Below, piece by piece: positions 47,306 to 58,499 of a DNA stretch of 64,000 nt (within the stretch, counting starts at the first letter, position 1; each line of letters starts with the position of its first letter). Made by a program: the position numbers and the translations under genes. Origin of the DNA: Globodera rostochiensis (lineage: Eukaryota > Nematoda > Chromadorea > Rhabditida > Heteroderidae); contig JAEVLN010000028.1 of the NCBI GenBank assembly GCA_018350325.1, positions 62,001-126,000 on the forward strand. Reading direction: 5' to 3'. The notes under the pieces were generated by a model. That model saw only the letters and a list, made by a program, of their open reading frames with translations, was not told where the DNA came from and searched no databases.

Positions 47306-49435
47306 ATGACAATATTCGGGTTTCTGGCATTTTGTTCTGTGCTGATTGGCACGGTTTTTGCCGACTTTAAATGCTACAATGCTTTAAAAAATGCGGCATT
47401 TGAGGGGTCTCAAAAAAATGTGCTGGTGAAGCTATACATGAACAGTGAGTTGAGCAATGGGAACGGAGAGGACGAGGAGTTGAAGCAGTTCGTGTGCGAC
47501 CTCAGCGAGCATGAAATTGTGATCGGAGCGGCATTGAACGATCATGCACAGGTGATCAGCAGTCAGGATCAAGAACCTGCTGATCAGAACCAGAGGATCT
47601 TCTTAAATAAACTTTTCAGGGTCAACCGATAAGCCAATCTCTGAAGGAAAAATTTGAATTCCTGAAGAAGATTGAACTGATTGACAAACCGGTGGCCGAA
47701 TTGTTGCATAAATTATACAAATCCATTAACGCTGTAAAGAATTCAATTAATCGAGGTAAAAAATAATTAAAATTAATTTTAAAATTCTTTCTTTTATAGG
47801 AGTTTCAGAACAGAACGCCACATTTAAAGATTTAAAAAGTGATCTTTATGAAACCGGCATTTTCCTGGCAAATCATTGGCAAATTCCGTTAATTGAAATT
47901 GTGCCGATTGAAAATAAGAAAATTGACGACAAGAGTCTGTTGAAGGAATTGGCCAAACTTTGGGCCAAATACAAAGGCCAAAATTGGCAAAATGACCATG
48001 AATGTGAGTAGAATTAACACATTTTTGTAAATATAAATTTGATAAAAAAGTAAATGTTCTAAAAACATTTTAAGCCTATGAAAAACGCAAAAATGGTCAA
48101 CGCGAGAAACGAATGCTTCGCCTAATGATGGATTTCTCCATTGATGGCAGTGACGGATTGGGCAATTTAAAAAGCGTAAAAAGTCGGTTATTGATTCTAG
48201 AGAAACGATCGAGATTATTGATCGCCAAAATTTTACGAGATTTTTTCATAATTTCTGTACAAACGAATCTCGGTCGTGTTTTTTCGATATTGGAGATTTT
48301 TTCAATTGAAATTTCAATCGGTTCTCAAGCCCTTTCTCTAATTGATTCCCGGAGATGTAAGCTTCTGATCAAGCTTTTACGGAGAGTTGTTTAGACAAGT
48401 GATCCGAAATTTGTATATGCTCGATTAGACGCATTCTAAAAAATGTTACGCCATTTCAAATTTTGAATTTTTACCTACCTATAGAAAGCCAACGCCGAAG
48501 ACGCAAACGCGGGAGCGGAGGAATTGCGATTATTTTTGTTGTTGTTTTGTGTGCACTTTTGGTGCTTGCGATCTGGCTCTGCAACTCTGGCCGTCAAAAA
48601 AATCATCGTGATGACCTTGAGGCTGGTATATTTGAACGTGACGAAGTTGTTGAACAACTCGAACCATTGCCGCGTGAACGGACGAAGTACGAACGACGAC
48701 AACAACAAATGACGCATAAAAAGGGTTGGTTTACTGTAGTTTTGTTAGTAGAGTAATTAGAGCGCCTTATTAGTCAATATAAATCAATATTTTGGCATTT
48801 TTTGAGAATAAATCAATATTTAGGCATTTTTCCCAAAAATCCATAAAAAATATTTCAGGCACTTTTTCCCAAAATTTCATAAGAAAAATACAAAAAAAAT
48901 GACAAAATTTGGGCAAAAAAAAAATTCAAACCAAAAATGCACCCCTAAAAAAATGACTTCTTTAAAATTTTTGATTTTGATCAATATTTTAAGTCAATAT
49001 TTCCGTTTTTTAGTCAATATAAATCCGGGCTCTAATTATTATATATATTCAACACAACAATTCACAAATCGTTGTCACTTTTTCAGTTCGCCGAGAAAAA
49101 TCGTCACACCCCAAAATGGATCGAAAAGGCTCAGAGAGTAAACAACCTTTAAGTAAGTATTCGCAAGTTAAAAATAATGCCCAAAAGATTGCAAAGGACG
49201 TCCTTAATGGCTTACAAGGACGCCCTTAATGACTTGCAAGGACGTCCTTAATGGCTTGCAAGGACGTCCTTATTTGATGCAAAGGATGCCATTATTTCTT
49301 TTGAAATTTGCAGATCAGCTTAGTCATTCGTCTAGCCAAGGCGATCCAAGCAGAGGAAAAAGCCCTCCACATGTTGATGTTTCAAATGGTGGCATTCACT
49401 CATCTTCTGACACAGAAAAAAAGACAAAAAGTTAG
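47306..49435 (+). CDS. Signal-peptide, single-pass membrane protein, unknown family
   Basis: Seven exons join in phase to 373 residues: 47306-47551, 47620-47755, 47800-48003, 48075-48182, 48485-48724, 49087-49152, 49314-49435. Residues 1-20 are a signal peptide (MTIFGFLAFCSVLIGTVFA). Residues about 21-231 are a helical, Lys/Glu-rich outer part with a few NxT/S sites. A basic patch SQRRRRKRGS precedes one membrane span, about 244-262 (IAIIFVVVLCALLVLAIWL). The charged inner tail ends in a Ser-rich segment with DPSRGKSPP and SSSDTEKKTKS. I recognise no family. The start is the first in-frame ATG giving a signal peptide. The last two exons and their intron are repeated downstream (50372-50726 and 51026-51091), offering alternative tails. 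Confidence 0.7.
49180..49290. repeat. AAGGACGTCCTT palindromic tandem repeat
   Basis: Units GGCTTGCAAGGACGTCCTTA repeat in the last intron of the membrane-protein gene, and again at about 50475-50580 and 51135-51200 in its downstream copies. Confidence 0.7.
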
Positions 49436-50371
49436 ATTTTAACTAGGGGTGTTTCCCGATCCCGAGCCCCAAAAGGTCATCCCGACCAGGGACTTTCTCG
49501 CCCCCAAAGGGTCGGGGTCAATTGTGCGCAGCCGGTTCGGCGCGGCCAGTTCGGCGCGGCCAGTTCGGCGCGGTTTTTTCGGCGTCGTGCCGTTTTGGCG
49601 CCGGCCAGTTAGGGCTACACTGGTAATGGACATTTTGGCGGCGACAAATTTTAATAAAGAAAAAATTGATTTGATTAAAAAAAATCACTTAAATTCTGGT
49701 TCCTATTAACATGTACCACTATGACCAAGGTTTGAAGGTGATCTTTTAAGCATCAAATTTTAAAATACAACAATAAAATATCAAAAATAACAAAGTCCAT
49801 CACTCTGAGGAATTCGATTTTGCGGCGTATTAGGTTAAGAAACACATATATGACAGCCGTTTGTCGAATTCCGAATCGAATTTGAAGAAGAATTAAAAAA
49901 TTAATTTTGGCATAAATAATATTTTATAACTTGCGAATTTTTAATTCATAAACGCCTAAATGAGCTTAGCCTCAAGCTTAAACCTAAGCTAGCGTATGCA
50001 TAGCCTTAAGCCTGGATCAAAAGCTGTTTTTATGAACGGGTAATCTGCAATTGTGCCGGAATTATGCTTTTCGCTTGGGTTTGTGCCCCGCCCCTTTTTT
50101 GAAGAATAAAATCTTTTTCAAAGAAAGTATTTTTAGTAAGGTTTGTCGATGCCAAAATATTTTTTAATGTGGGCGCCGAACCGCATGCGCCGAACTGATC
50201 AGTGCCTCCCCTGTTTAACCATTCGGAGACGGGTAAGTCGGGGTGAGGCCCCAAAAATTCGAGGGTCGGGTGAGGCCCAGGCAGTCAAGGTGAGGCCCAA
50301 ATATGTCGCGCTCGGGTGAGGTTAGACCAAAATTTTGGGTCGATTAATTCACGGAACATTGTTACTTTCAG

Positions 50372-50726
50372 CTCGCCGAGAAAAATCGTCACACCCCAAA
50401 ATGGAACGACAAGGCTCAGAGAGTAAACAACCTTTAAGTAAGTATTCGCAAGTTAAAAATAATGCCCAAAAGCTTGCAAAGGACGTCCTTAATGGCTTGC
50501 AAGGACGCCCTTATTTGCTGCAAAGGACGTCTTTAATGGCTTGTAAGGACGCCCTTATTTGCTGCAAAGGATGTCCTTATTTCTTTTGAAATTTGCAGAT
50601 CCGCTTAGTCATTCGTCAAGCAAAGGCGACCCAAGCAGAGGGAAAAGCCCTGCACATCCTGATGTTTCAAATGGAAGCGTTCACTCATCTTCTGACACGG
50701 AAAAAAAGACAAAAAGTCATTTTTAA
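50372..50726 (+). CDS. Second copy of the membrane protein's last two exons
   Basis: Exon 50372-50437 and exon 50599-50726 match exons 6 and 7 of the 47306 gene at the same sizes, phases and splice sites (CTTTCAG, TAA/GTAAGT, TTTGCAG). The tail differs slightly (GDPSRGKSPAHPDVS) and ends in a different stop after KSHF. Splicing from the exon ending at 48724 would remain in frame, so this may be an alternative 3' end rather than a dead copy. Confidence 0.5.
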
Positions 50727-51025
50727 CTAGAGCACGGACCGATCGAGATTCTCGATCGAACAAATTTTTTCGAGATCTTCGAGATTCGAGATTTTACGAG
50801 AATCTCGATCGGTCCCCAAATCCGGGCTCTACTAGGGGTGCTCCCCGCCCCAGAGCCCCAAAAGGTCGTCTCGACCCGGGACTTTCTCGCCCCCGAAGGT
50901 TCGGGAAGAACCCCTTTTAAAAGTCCGGAGGCGGGAAAGTCGGGGTTAGACCAAATATATCGGGGGTCGGGGGGGCACAAAAAAATTATTTGGGTCGATT
51001 AATTCACGGACATTGTTACTTTCAG

Positions 51026-51091
51026 CCCGCCGAGCAAAATCGTCACACCCCAAAATGGAACGACAAGGCTCAGAGAGTAAACAACCTTTAA
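51026..51091 (+). pseudogene. Third copy of the penultimate exon
   Basis: The exon matches 49087-49152 with the same splice borders and length. It is followed by a partial AAGGACGTCC repeat, but the last exon is missing, replaced by transposon DNA from about 51210. Confidence 0.6.
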
Positions 51092-51209
51092 GTAAGTAGT
51101 CGAAAGTTAAAAATAATGCCCAAGCTGAAAGTCTTTAATGGCTTGCAAGGACGTCCTTATTTGCTGCAATGACGTCCTTAATGGCTTTCAAGGACACCTT
51201 ATTTGAAAT

Positions 51210-51722
51210 GGTCTTTAATTTAGGAATTCAATTTTTTGAAGAAAGTTATAGGAAATTAATTTTCAAAAATTTTAACCGATTCAAAACTTCTACGATTTAC
51301 ATAAAGAATTACTTTTTTCACCATTATAGTTACGATGCATTTTTTGGGCCATTTTTTCTTAACAAATGCCATCAAAAATTCAAAATTTTCTTGACGGCAC
51401 TGCCGAGCCCCATTCAAACTGATCCAAAAACTATTAAAATCCTGCCACAGAACAGGAACAGGTCGAAGTTGCTAATTTTCTTGAACCGCAATCTTCAATA
51501 CTCAATTATAAAATTAATAAACCAAGATTTCCAAAATACCTAAACGATTTTTTGTTGAAAAGTTAATATAAAAAATTTTGGTACCGAAAACCGAAAAAGT
51601 ACCGACAATTTTTTTCGGTACCGGTACTTTTTCGGTACTGAAACATTTTGGACTTTTTCGGTACCGGTACTTTTTCGGTACTTTACCGAAAAGTACCGAC
51701 CGACCCGTCTGGCCGATCACTA
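51210..51722. mobile_element. Left-truncated CGGTACTTTT element
   Basis: Homologous to the right part of the 28225-30390 element, from TCTTTTGAAG onwards, and ends GGCCGATCACTA. Its right end lies 78 bases before copy C exon 2, where the upstream part of copy C should be. Confidence 0.65.
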
Positions 51723-51799
51723 ATAAAAATGCATAAAGTTGTGAAAATTTTTATTTTCTTGTTAATGTCTCTTATATTTAATTTTTGGCATTTTTGCAG

Positions 51800-54700
51800 T
51801 GAACGCCGCGATGGCCATCGACTTGGGTTCGGAGTTTATGAAGATGGCACTGATCAAGGATGGCGTGCCCATGGAGACGGTGCTGAACCGCGACTCGCAA
51901 CGCAAAACGCCGATGGCGCTGACCATCAAGGACGGCGAGCGCTTTCTGGGCGATGCAGCGCTCAAAAAGGTAGCGGACGGGCGTGCGCGTTTTTTGAGCA
52001 AAAGCATTTGAATTTGTATCGTTAAAATTGGCTAAATCTCATTATCTCCCCTTAGGCGCTTGTTCGTCCAAAGAACACCTACACATTCTTCCTGGACTTG
52101 GTCGGCAAGAAGATGGACGACAAGGCCACCGCGCAATTCCAGGCCCAATTCCCCTATTTTACAATCAAACCGCACCCCAAACGGGGCACCGTTCAATTCG
52201 AGACTGAGTGAGTTGCTTCTTTTTTTTTTGTTGTTTTTGTATTAATTAATTCACTATAATAGTGGATTTTTGATTTTAGTTTTGTCGTTTTTTGGTTGGC
52301 AAAAGAAGCATCAAATAATCAAAACTTTTTAGACGATTGAATTCAGCCAAATAATATTAATTCATTTTATGTCAACTTCTAACTCATCCGCTGCCAAATC
52401 TCTGGAAGCATGGGTCCGTTAGAACTAGACCTCGATCGAAGAAATTTTTCGAGATCTTCGAGATTCTCGATCGATCGGTCCTCAAGTCCGGGCTCCAGTT
52501 CGAACGGATGACAAATCCGGGAGCGGAAATGTTTTGAGTAGGAGAGTTGTCGGTTTCTGGGACTTGCTCGGTTAACCAAAACCGAACGATCCCGGATAAT
52601 TGAATCGACTCTTCGGTTTGGTCTGAAACCGACAACCCTAGTGATGAGCCAAGCACAATTCCGTTTTTTATAGGAGACCCAAATCGTTTGGTGTTGTAGA
52701 TTTTAAGACACATTTAATAAAAAAATCACTAAAGTTGTTTACTGAATGTCTGATTTGTGAGGTAGGGCGGAACAAATTTCCCTAAAATAAATAAAATATT
52801 AGCGTTGGCGACATGTCCGTGGAGTGTGCGCTGGGCATGGTGTTGTGGAACGCGCGGGCGGAGGTGGAGGCGGCCGCGGGTCATGCGGTGCGCGACGCGG
52901 TGGTTACTGTGCCGTCGTATTTTGGACAGGTGGGCGAGCGAGTACAATTAATTACTGCTACTTTCCGATCAATAATTTGCCACTAATTGTTTTCTCTTTT
53001 AAAGGTTGAGCGTGCGGCGGTGGAGGCGGCGGCCAAAATTGCTGACCTGAACCTGCTGCAACTGCTCGGCTCCGGCACAGCTGCTGGCCTCAACTACGGC
53101 GTGTTCAGACACAAAGAGATTACACAGCCACAGGTCCCGTGTGATTTTGTGGTCCTACATATTTTGTTTAATGGATTTTTATTGAAACAGACATTGCTCA
53201 TCTACGATGTGGGCTCGACAAAAACGTTGGTGACCATCGTACAGTTTCGTGTCGTCAACGAGTCCAAGGAGGGAAGCAGCAACAGTTATCCCCAGGTGGA
53301 GGGAGTCTTTTTGTTGGACTGTTCGAGACTTTAATTTTATTCCGACTAAAGTTTTTGTGGATTGCTTGTTTAATGCATCTGACTTTTGTTTATTTTTAGG
53401 TGGAGACCATTGGCGTCGGCTACGATCGTGCACTGGGCGGGCACCATTTGACGCTGCGACTGCGCGAGCATCTTGTCAAGGCGTTCAAGCAGCAATACCC
53501 GAAGCTTGAGGGCGACATTACAAAGAATCCGCAGGCGATGGCCAAACTGCTGAAGGAGGCCGACCGGGTCAAGCAGGTGCGTCCGCGCGTTGTGAAGTAT
53601 GCCACGGCATATTTTTGGGCTCAGCCAATTGGCCCCTTTAGGCATATAAAACGTTACAGTTCAGGTTCTGTCAGCAAATCCGGAGAATTTTGCGCATGTG
53701 GAGAGCGTGTTCGAGGATCGTGACTTCCGTACCAAAGTCACTCGGGATGAGCTGGAGGCGTTGTTCCGGGACTTTGAACCGCGTTATCTGGACCCGATCA
53801 CTGTTGCATTGCGCATGGCAGACTTGAAGGTGGAGCAGTTGGACCGCGTGGTGCTGATGGGTGCCGGCACGCGCATGCTACGACTGCAGACCATTCTCGG
53901 CACGTACTTCCAAGGGTCGGTGGCCAAATAATTTGGGTACAACAAAATGTTTGTTTTCATTTTTAGCAAAGAGTTGTCCAAGCAATTGAACACGGACGAG
54001 GCCATTGTGTTGGGCGCTGTTTACCAGGCTGCCCGTTTGTCCAAGCGGTTCACCGTCAAGTACTTTGAAGTGAAGGATTTGGTACCCACTGAGAACATTG
54101 GCGCGAAACAGTTGAAGAAGACGGCATTGGACGAGGAGGAGATTAAAGAGGCCAAACGAATGTGAGTGATCCGGTAGATGATCAGTGTGATACAGTAATT
54201 CAGTGGCAGTTTACAGTAACAATCGTATTGATTTCCCATTAAGCCTTAACGAGTTTGAACGCAACGAAAGGGCAAAGATGGAGCATGCGTTGGCACTGAA
54301 CATGCTGGAGTCGACCGTCTACGACTACAGTGCCAAGCTGGAGGACGACAGCTTCAGCTCTTTTGGCACTGCAGAGGAGTTGCAGCTGATCAATGAACAG
54401 ATGGCGAAGATGAAGGACTGGTTGGACGACATGCCGGACGAGACGGATGTTGAAGAGCTGAAGCAGAAGCGTCATGAGGTGGTGGCACCCATTCAAAAGC
54501 TGAATAACAGGAAACACCAAAAGGAGGTGGTGATGGACACTTTGTGCTGATTGGACAGGGAATTGTTTCCAGAATCGTCCCGCTCTGATGGAGAAGTTGG
54601 CAACCACGTTGGACGAGGCGGAAAAGAAGCTGCAGTTGAAGAAGTTCTTCACCGAGGGCGAGCTCGTTTCCTATCAGCACACCATTGAAATTGCCAAGGC

Positions 54701-55145
54701 CTGGTTTGTCGGGATCAACAAGGAGTTGGAGCACCTGAAGGACAACCAGGACGCCACATTCACGACGGACGACCTCAAGACCAAGGTGGTGGTTGAATGT
54801 GTCGGAGGATTTGGCAGAAAGCCAAAAATCCACACAAATTTGTTATAGAAGAACGCATTGGTTGGCGAAATGCGCACACTGGACTCCAAACACTCGGCCG
54901 CCGTGCTCAAGCAAAAAGAGAAAACGAGGAGGCAGAAGCGGCAGCCAAAAAGGTCAATGCCGGGGCGGACTGTCGCCGCTGACGTTCTGGCGCCGAGAGC
55001 AAAGATCAAAGGGGAAAGAACGAAGGGGGAGGAGAAGCAAATCGGAGAAGCAGGAAATGTCACGCGCGGAGATGGATGGAATGCCTACTTAAACATCACT
55101 CACCGCCTTACAAGGCGCTTCGGACCGTTTCATTCATTCAATTGA
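51800..55145 (+). CDS. GRP170/HYOU1-type chaperone, copy C (no first exon, frameshifted tail)
   Basis: Exons: 51800-51969, 52056-52207, 52803-52929, 53005-53133, 53191-53295, 53400-53576, 53665-53915, 53967-54161, 54244-54526, 54573-54785, 54849-55145. They match copy B closely, with the same fused exon and the same loss of the beta substrate-binding domain. Small in-frame losses: one codon in the fourth exon listed (EITQPQ) and four in the tenth. In the last exon 8 extra bases at about 54921-54928 shift the frame, turning the acidic tail into a basic one (TRRQKRQPKRS) and removing any retrieval signal. No signal exon exists: the reading frame upstream of 51800 hits TGA immediately, and transposon DNA lies just beyond. 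Either a pseudogene or a truncated, mislocalised product. Confidence 0.75.
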
Positions 55146-55246
55146 TAAAGAAAATCTGTTCTCTCATCGGTCTAAGCTCATTTAGGCGGTTATTTTGAGA
55201 TGCTCGAGCCCTAAAAAGTTTAACCTTATTTATTAATCTTGATTTG

Positions 55247-55252
55247 AATAAA
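55247..55252 (+). terminator. Polyadenylation signal after copy C
   Basis: AATAAA about 100 bases past the last stop of copy C. Confidence 0.4.
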
Positions 55253-55282
55253 TTCATCAACATTTTGAAACATTATTTAAAA

Positions 55283-55595
55283 TAGAGTAGGTCGGGACCG
55301 GGATTTTGGGAAAAACCGGGACCGGAATTAACCGGGAACGTGAAAGCCGGGACCGAGACGAGCATCTCGAACCGGGACCAGGATCGGGATTTCGACTTTT
55401 CAATAACCGGGACCGGGAAACGGGAAAAACCGGGACTGGCAATAATTTTCTTTGTAATGGTTAAATTATCATCTTCCTTGTTGTCTTCAACTTCGATTGA
55501 ATCATCAGTTAATTTTGAGAAACCGAGACCGGGATTCCAAAAACCGGGAATTTCCCGACTGGTCCCGGCCGGGATCCCGGTCCCGACCTACTCTA
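55283..55595. mobile_element. hAT-like element with CCGGGACC words
   Basis: Ends TAGAGTAGGTCGGGACCGGG and CCCGGTCCCGACCTACTCTA form a perfect 20-bp inverted pair. Flanks ATTTAAAA and TTTTAAAA agree at 7 of 8 bases. The interior is CCGGGACC words in both orientations. Confidence 0.75.
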
Positions 55596-56062
55596 TTTTA
55601 AAACGCCAAATGAAATTTAAAAACCGCAAAAAAAATTGTTAAAAATTTCGACATTTTCTTGAATGCAAGGTTATAAACAAAATATAAAATCAAATGATGT
55701 CATTTTTTAATTATATAAAAAGTATCTTTAATCAGTCACAACAAGACAGGTAGATATATTAATGTAAAAATCAGTCGCTGTCGAATCACAAGGTTTGCAC
55801 CTTCAGACGCCAACTGTTTTTGTGTAAATTAAAGTATAAAAATAGTTATAATTTATGAATTAAAAAAGAGATATTCGGGGTGATAATATTGATTTGTATG
55901 CTCAGCAATGATTGGAAGAATACATAGGTATTTGAAAAATGAATTGAATTTATTATTGATTTAGGCGGCCAAAAAACGTTTTGATGAAATTGTGTAGGTT
56001 CGGTAGTCCTGCTGAATTATTTGTAGGTAACTGGTACTTGCATATTGATTTTCCATTAAGGC
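55596..56062. other. AT-rich spacer before the tRNA gene
   Basis: No gene, clear repeat or element boundary seen. Confidence 0.5.
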
Positions 56063-56136
56063 GTTCCCGTGGCGCAATCGGTTAGCGCGTTCGACTGTTA
56101 ACCGAAAGGTTGGTGGTTCAAATCCACCCGGGAGCG
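56063..56136 (+). tRNA. tRNA-Asn (anticodon GTT)
   Basis: 74 bases fold as a cloverleaf: acceptor GTTCCCG with CGGGAGC, D arm GCGC/GCGC, anticodon loop CTGTTAA, T arm GGTGG/CCACC with loop TTCAAAT, discriminator G. It closely resembles nematode tRNA-Asn. One A-C mismatch closes the anticodon stem. A T run (TTTTTT) follows as a pol III terminator. No intron. Confidence 0.9.
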
Positions 56137-56644
56137 GTTACCTTTTTTGTTTTTTAAACAAAAAAATCTTTTTTCATCAGTATCAAAAGCTATTAGGTAT
56201 ATTAACAAGTGCCAGCCCTAATAATCTTAGCGCCATTTCCGTAAGTAACTCCCTCTTCTTTCGGCAGTCCGGCCCTTTAGCAAAGGTTGAATAATTAATT
56301 TGCACTCAAAATTTCAGAAATTATCAAAACAAACTCAAAAAACACAATGCCGACCCATTTTGACCAACTTCTGGTGGCTCATAACTTTCTTCATAGATAC
56401 TCCCGACGCAAACTTTTTTTGCGGATTCGTACTCAGCACGTAGAGAGGAATCGATTGATAGTATTTTTTATCGGGAGCAGTTCAACTCGCCGACGCCGAC
56501 TCGCCCACGGTTGACTCGCCGATCTAGTTAATTTTGTTTTATCTATCAACTCAAATTTTTAAAATATTAAAAAGTCAGATTTGTAACAATCTCAATTTAA
56601 GTTCTGGGAAATTTGCGGCAATCATGAAGAATTGAGGTCCCGAC

Positions 56645-57582
56645 CAGTGTTTTGCTGTTCCAACAATTTTGAACCTGTTCCTGTTCCTGTTCTGTTCTGA
56701 AATCTTAGAACAGCCTATCTGTTCTGTTCCTGTTCTGTTCCGACCTCGAGAACAGAACAGGAACAGGAACAGAACAGGAACAGAACAGAGTAAACTGTTC
56801 TTAGACTGTTCCAAATTAAAAATTTTCCGAGTGAAATTCAGTCTGAAATTTTAATTGATGATGCATTGGACAAAGTGTTCATCACTTCCTAGTGATGCTC
56901 GAGACCTAACTTTAACAAGAGTTGCCCCCGAGACTCGAGAATTGACTCCCAAAAATCCGAGACTTTTACGAAAATATTTTAATTTAGGTTTTGCAACCAT
57001 TTTTTGAAGATTTTGATGGAATTGTTAACTAAATTGGTCTTGATTTTTAAAAACAAAACAAAAGGGTCCCCCTATGATTTTTTTCTCAAGTTTAATGAAA
57101 CAAATAAAAAATTTATATGTCTTCAAAAAATATTAAATCTAAAATATTTTTAATTACCATCAAAGTTCATAAAAAGAGAGAAAAAAAAAATCATTTACAA
57201 AGTCGGGGGTTCGAACCCACAGCCCCAGGCATCACATATCACTCACCATTACACCACACCAGGGAGTAAAATAAAAAGAATAAAAAAGATTTTCACTAAG
57301 GAAAGTTGAACCTTAGCCAAAATTGAATCACGTCACTCAGTTTAACCACTACGCCACCTGAGATCATACTGGATAGTTGGAAATTTCAAATATATTACTC
57401 AATAAAAGTTCAATTCTTGAATTTTTACCCTGTTCTAGCTTGGCCTGTTCTGTTCCTGTTCTGTTCCTGTTCCAAGGATTTTGAATCTGTTCCTGTTCCT
57501 GTGCTGTTCTAAATTCTAGAATAGAACAGGAACAGGAACAGAACAGGAACAGAACAGGCCAAGCTGGAACAGCAAAACACTG
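56645..57582. mobile_element. hAT-like element with GTTCCTGTTCTG words, copy 2
   Basis: The target duplication GTCCCGAC is at 56637-56644 and 57583-57590. Ends CAGTGTTTTGCTGTTCC and GGAACAGCAAAACACTG. Very similar to 45257-46470 but with fewer words and an internal deletion; both tRNA-like relics are kept. Confidence 0.9.
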
Positions 57583-57590
57583 GTCCCGAC

Positions 57591-58499
57591 TGAAAAAAAT
57601 GCTAAAACTTTGGTGTTTATAAGTTTAAATCAGAGGTCGTAACTGTCCTTTTTTTAAAGATTTGTGGGTACCCCAATCTTTAAAATTTGAAATGTCCTTT
57701 TTTTAAAGATTTGTCCTTTATTTGGAGTACACGTCCTTTTTTGTCCGTTATTTGAGATTTCTGGGGCTTTTTGAAGAATTTTTGTTTGAATTTTGAATAA
57801 TCTTTAGACAGATGGCCAAATTTGTTAATTTTCAAGCATTTTTCGCATTCTTTTTTGAATTTTCGCTTAAAAATGTCCAAAATGTAACAGTATTTTGTTC
57901 ATTTTTATCAATCTGTTTGTACAATTTTTAGGATTTTGGACCAATTTTCTTACCAAATTGAGTCGAAAATCAAAAAATTTTCCCGACGGCGCCTATCGGC
58001 ACCGCCGACCCCCCCCCTATTAAAGCAGAATTCGCAAAAAAAAAAAATTGTCAAGATCTCTCATAAAAATCAATTATTTTTTGATCGACAAAGAAAAAAC
58101 ATTAACCGTAACGCTCGACAGCAAAAGCATAAATCCCCGTTTTTCTTAATCTTTTGGCAATAAATCCTTGTTTACAATTTCATCCCATTTCAACAAGTTT
58201 TACAATCCCCGGTTTTTGAAAAGTCGAATCCCGGTCCCCGGTTTTTGAAAAGTCGAAATCCCGGTCCCCGAAAATCGAAAATTGGCAAAATTTACGAAAA
58301 TCCATGGGAGCAATTTCCAACCCCCAAATGTTGAAAAAAATTGTTGGTGTCGAGAAATGTGGTTAAAAAACTCACATTTCAGGAAAGAAAGCATTTTTGA
58401 ACATTTTGTAGTGTCCTTTTTTTTGCAAACAAAATGCCAGCAAAATCTTTTTTTTGACCTTCACTGTGCTTTTTTTGAAAAATTTTAGTTACGAACCCT
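57591..58499. other. Dispersed-repeat stretch
   Basis: An inverted relative of the 37585-38176 element (about 57640-58030), with GCGCCTATCGGCACCG and two TTTTTGAAAAGTCGAA/CCCGGTCCCC repeats near 58210-58270. No gene. Confidence 0.5.

Larger units (their letters stand above)
49436..51799. other. Duplicated 3' blocks and repeats
   Basis: Besides the duplicated exons it contains CCCCGAC/GTCGGGG word elements (49443-49520, 50835-50975), a TTCGGCGCGGCCAG tandem repeat (49530-49600), a TAGAGCACGGACCGATC fold-back (50729-50835) and a truncated CGGTACTTTT element (about 51210-51722). No independent gene. Confidence 0.5.

Noticed and set aside
51648..52025. ORF with MHKVVKIF start before copy C as a signal peptide
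   Set aside because: It enters the chaperone exon in the wrong frame, and no donor site before 51800 restores phase.
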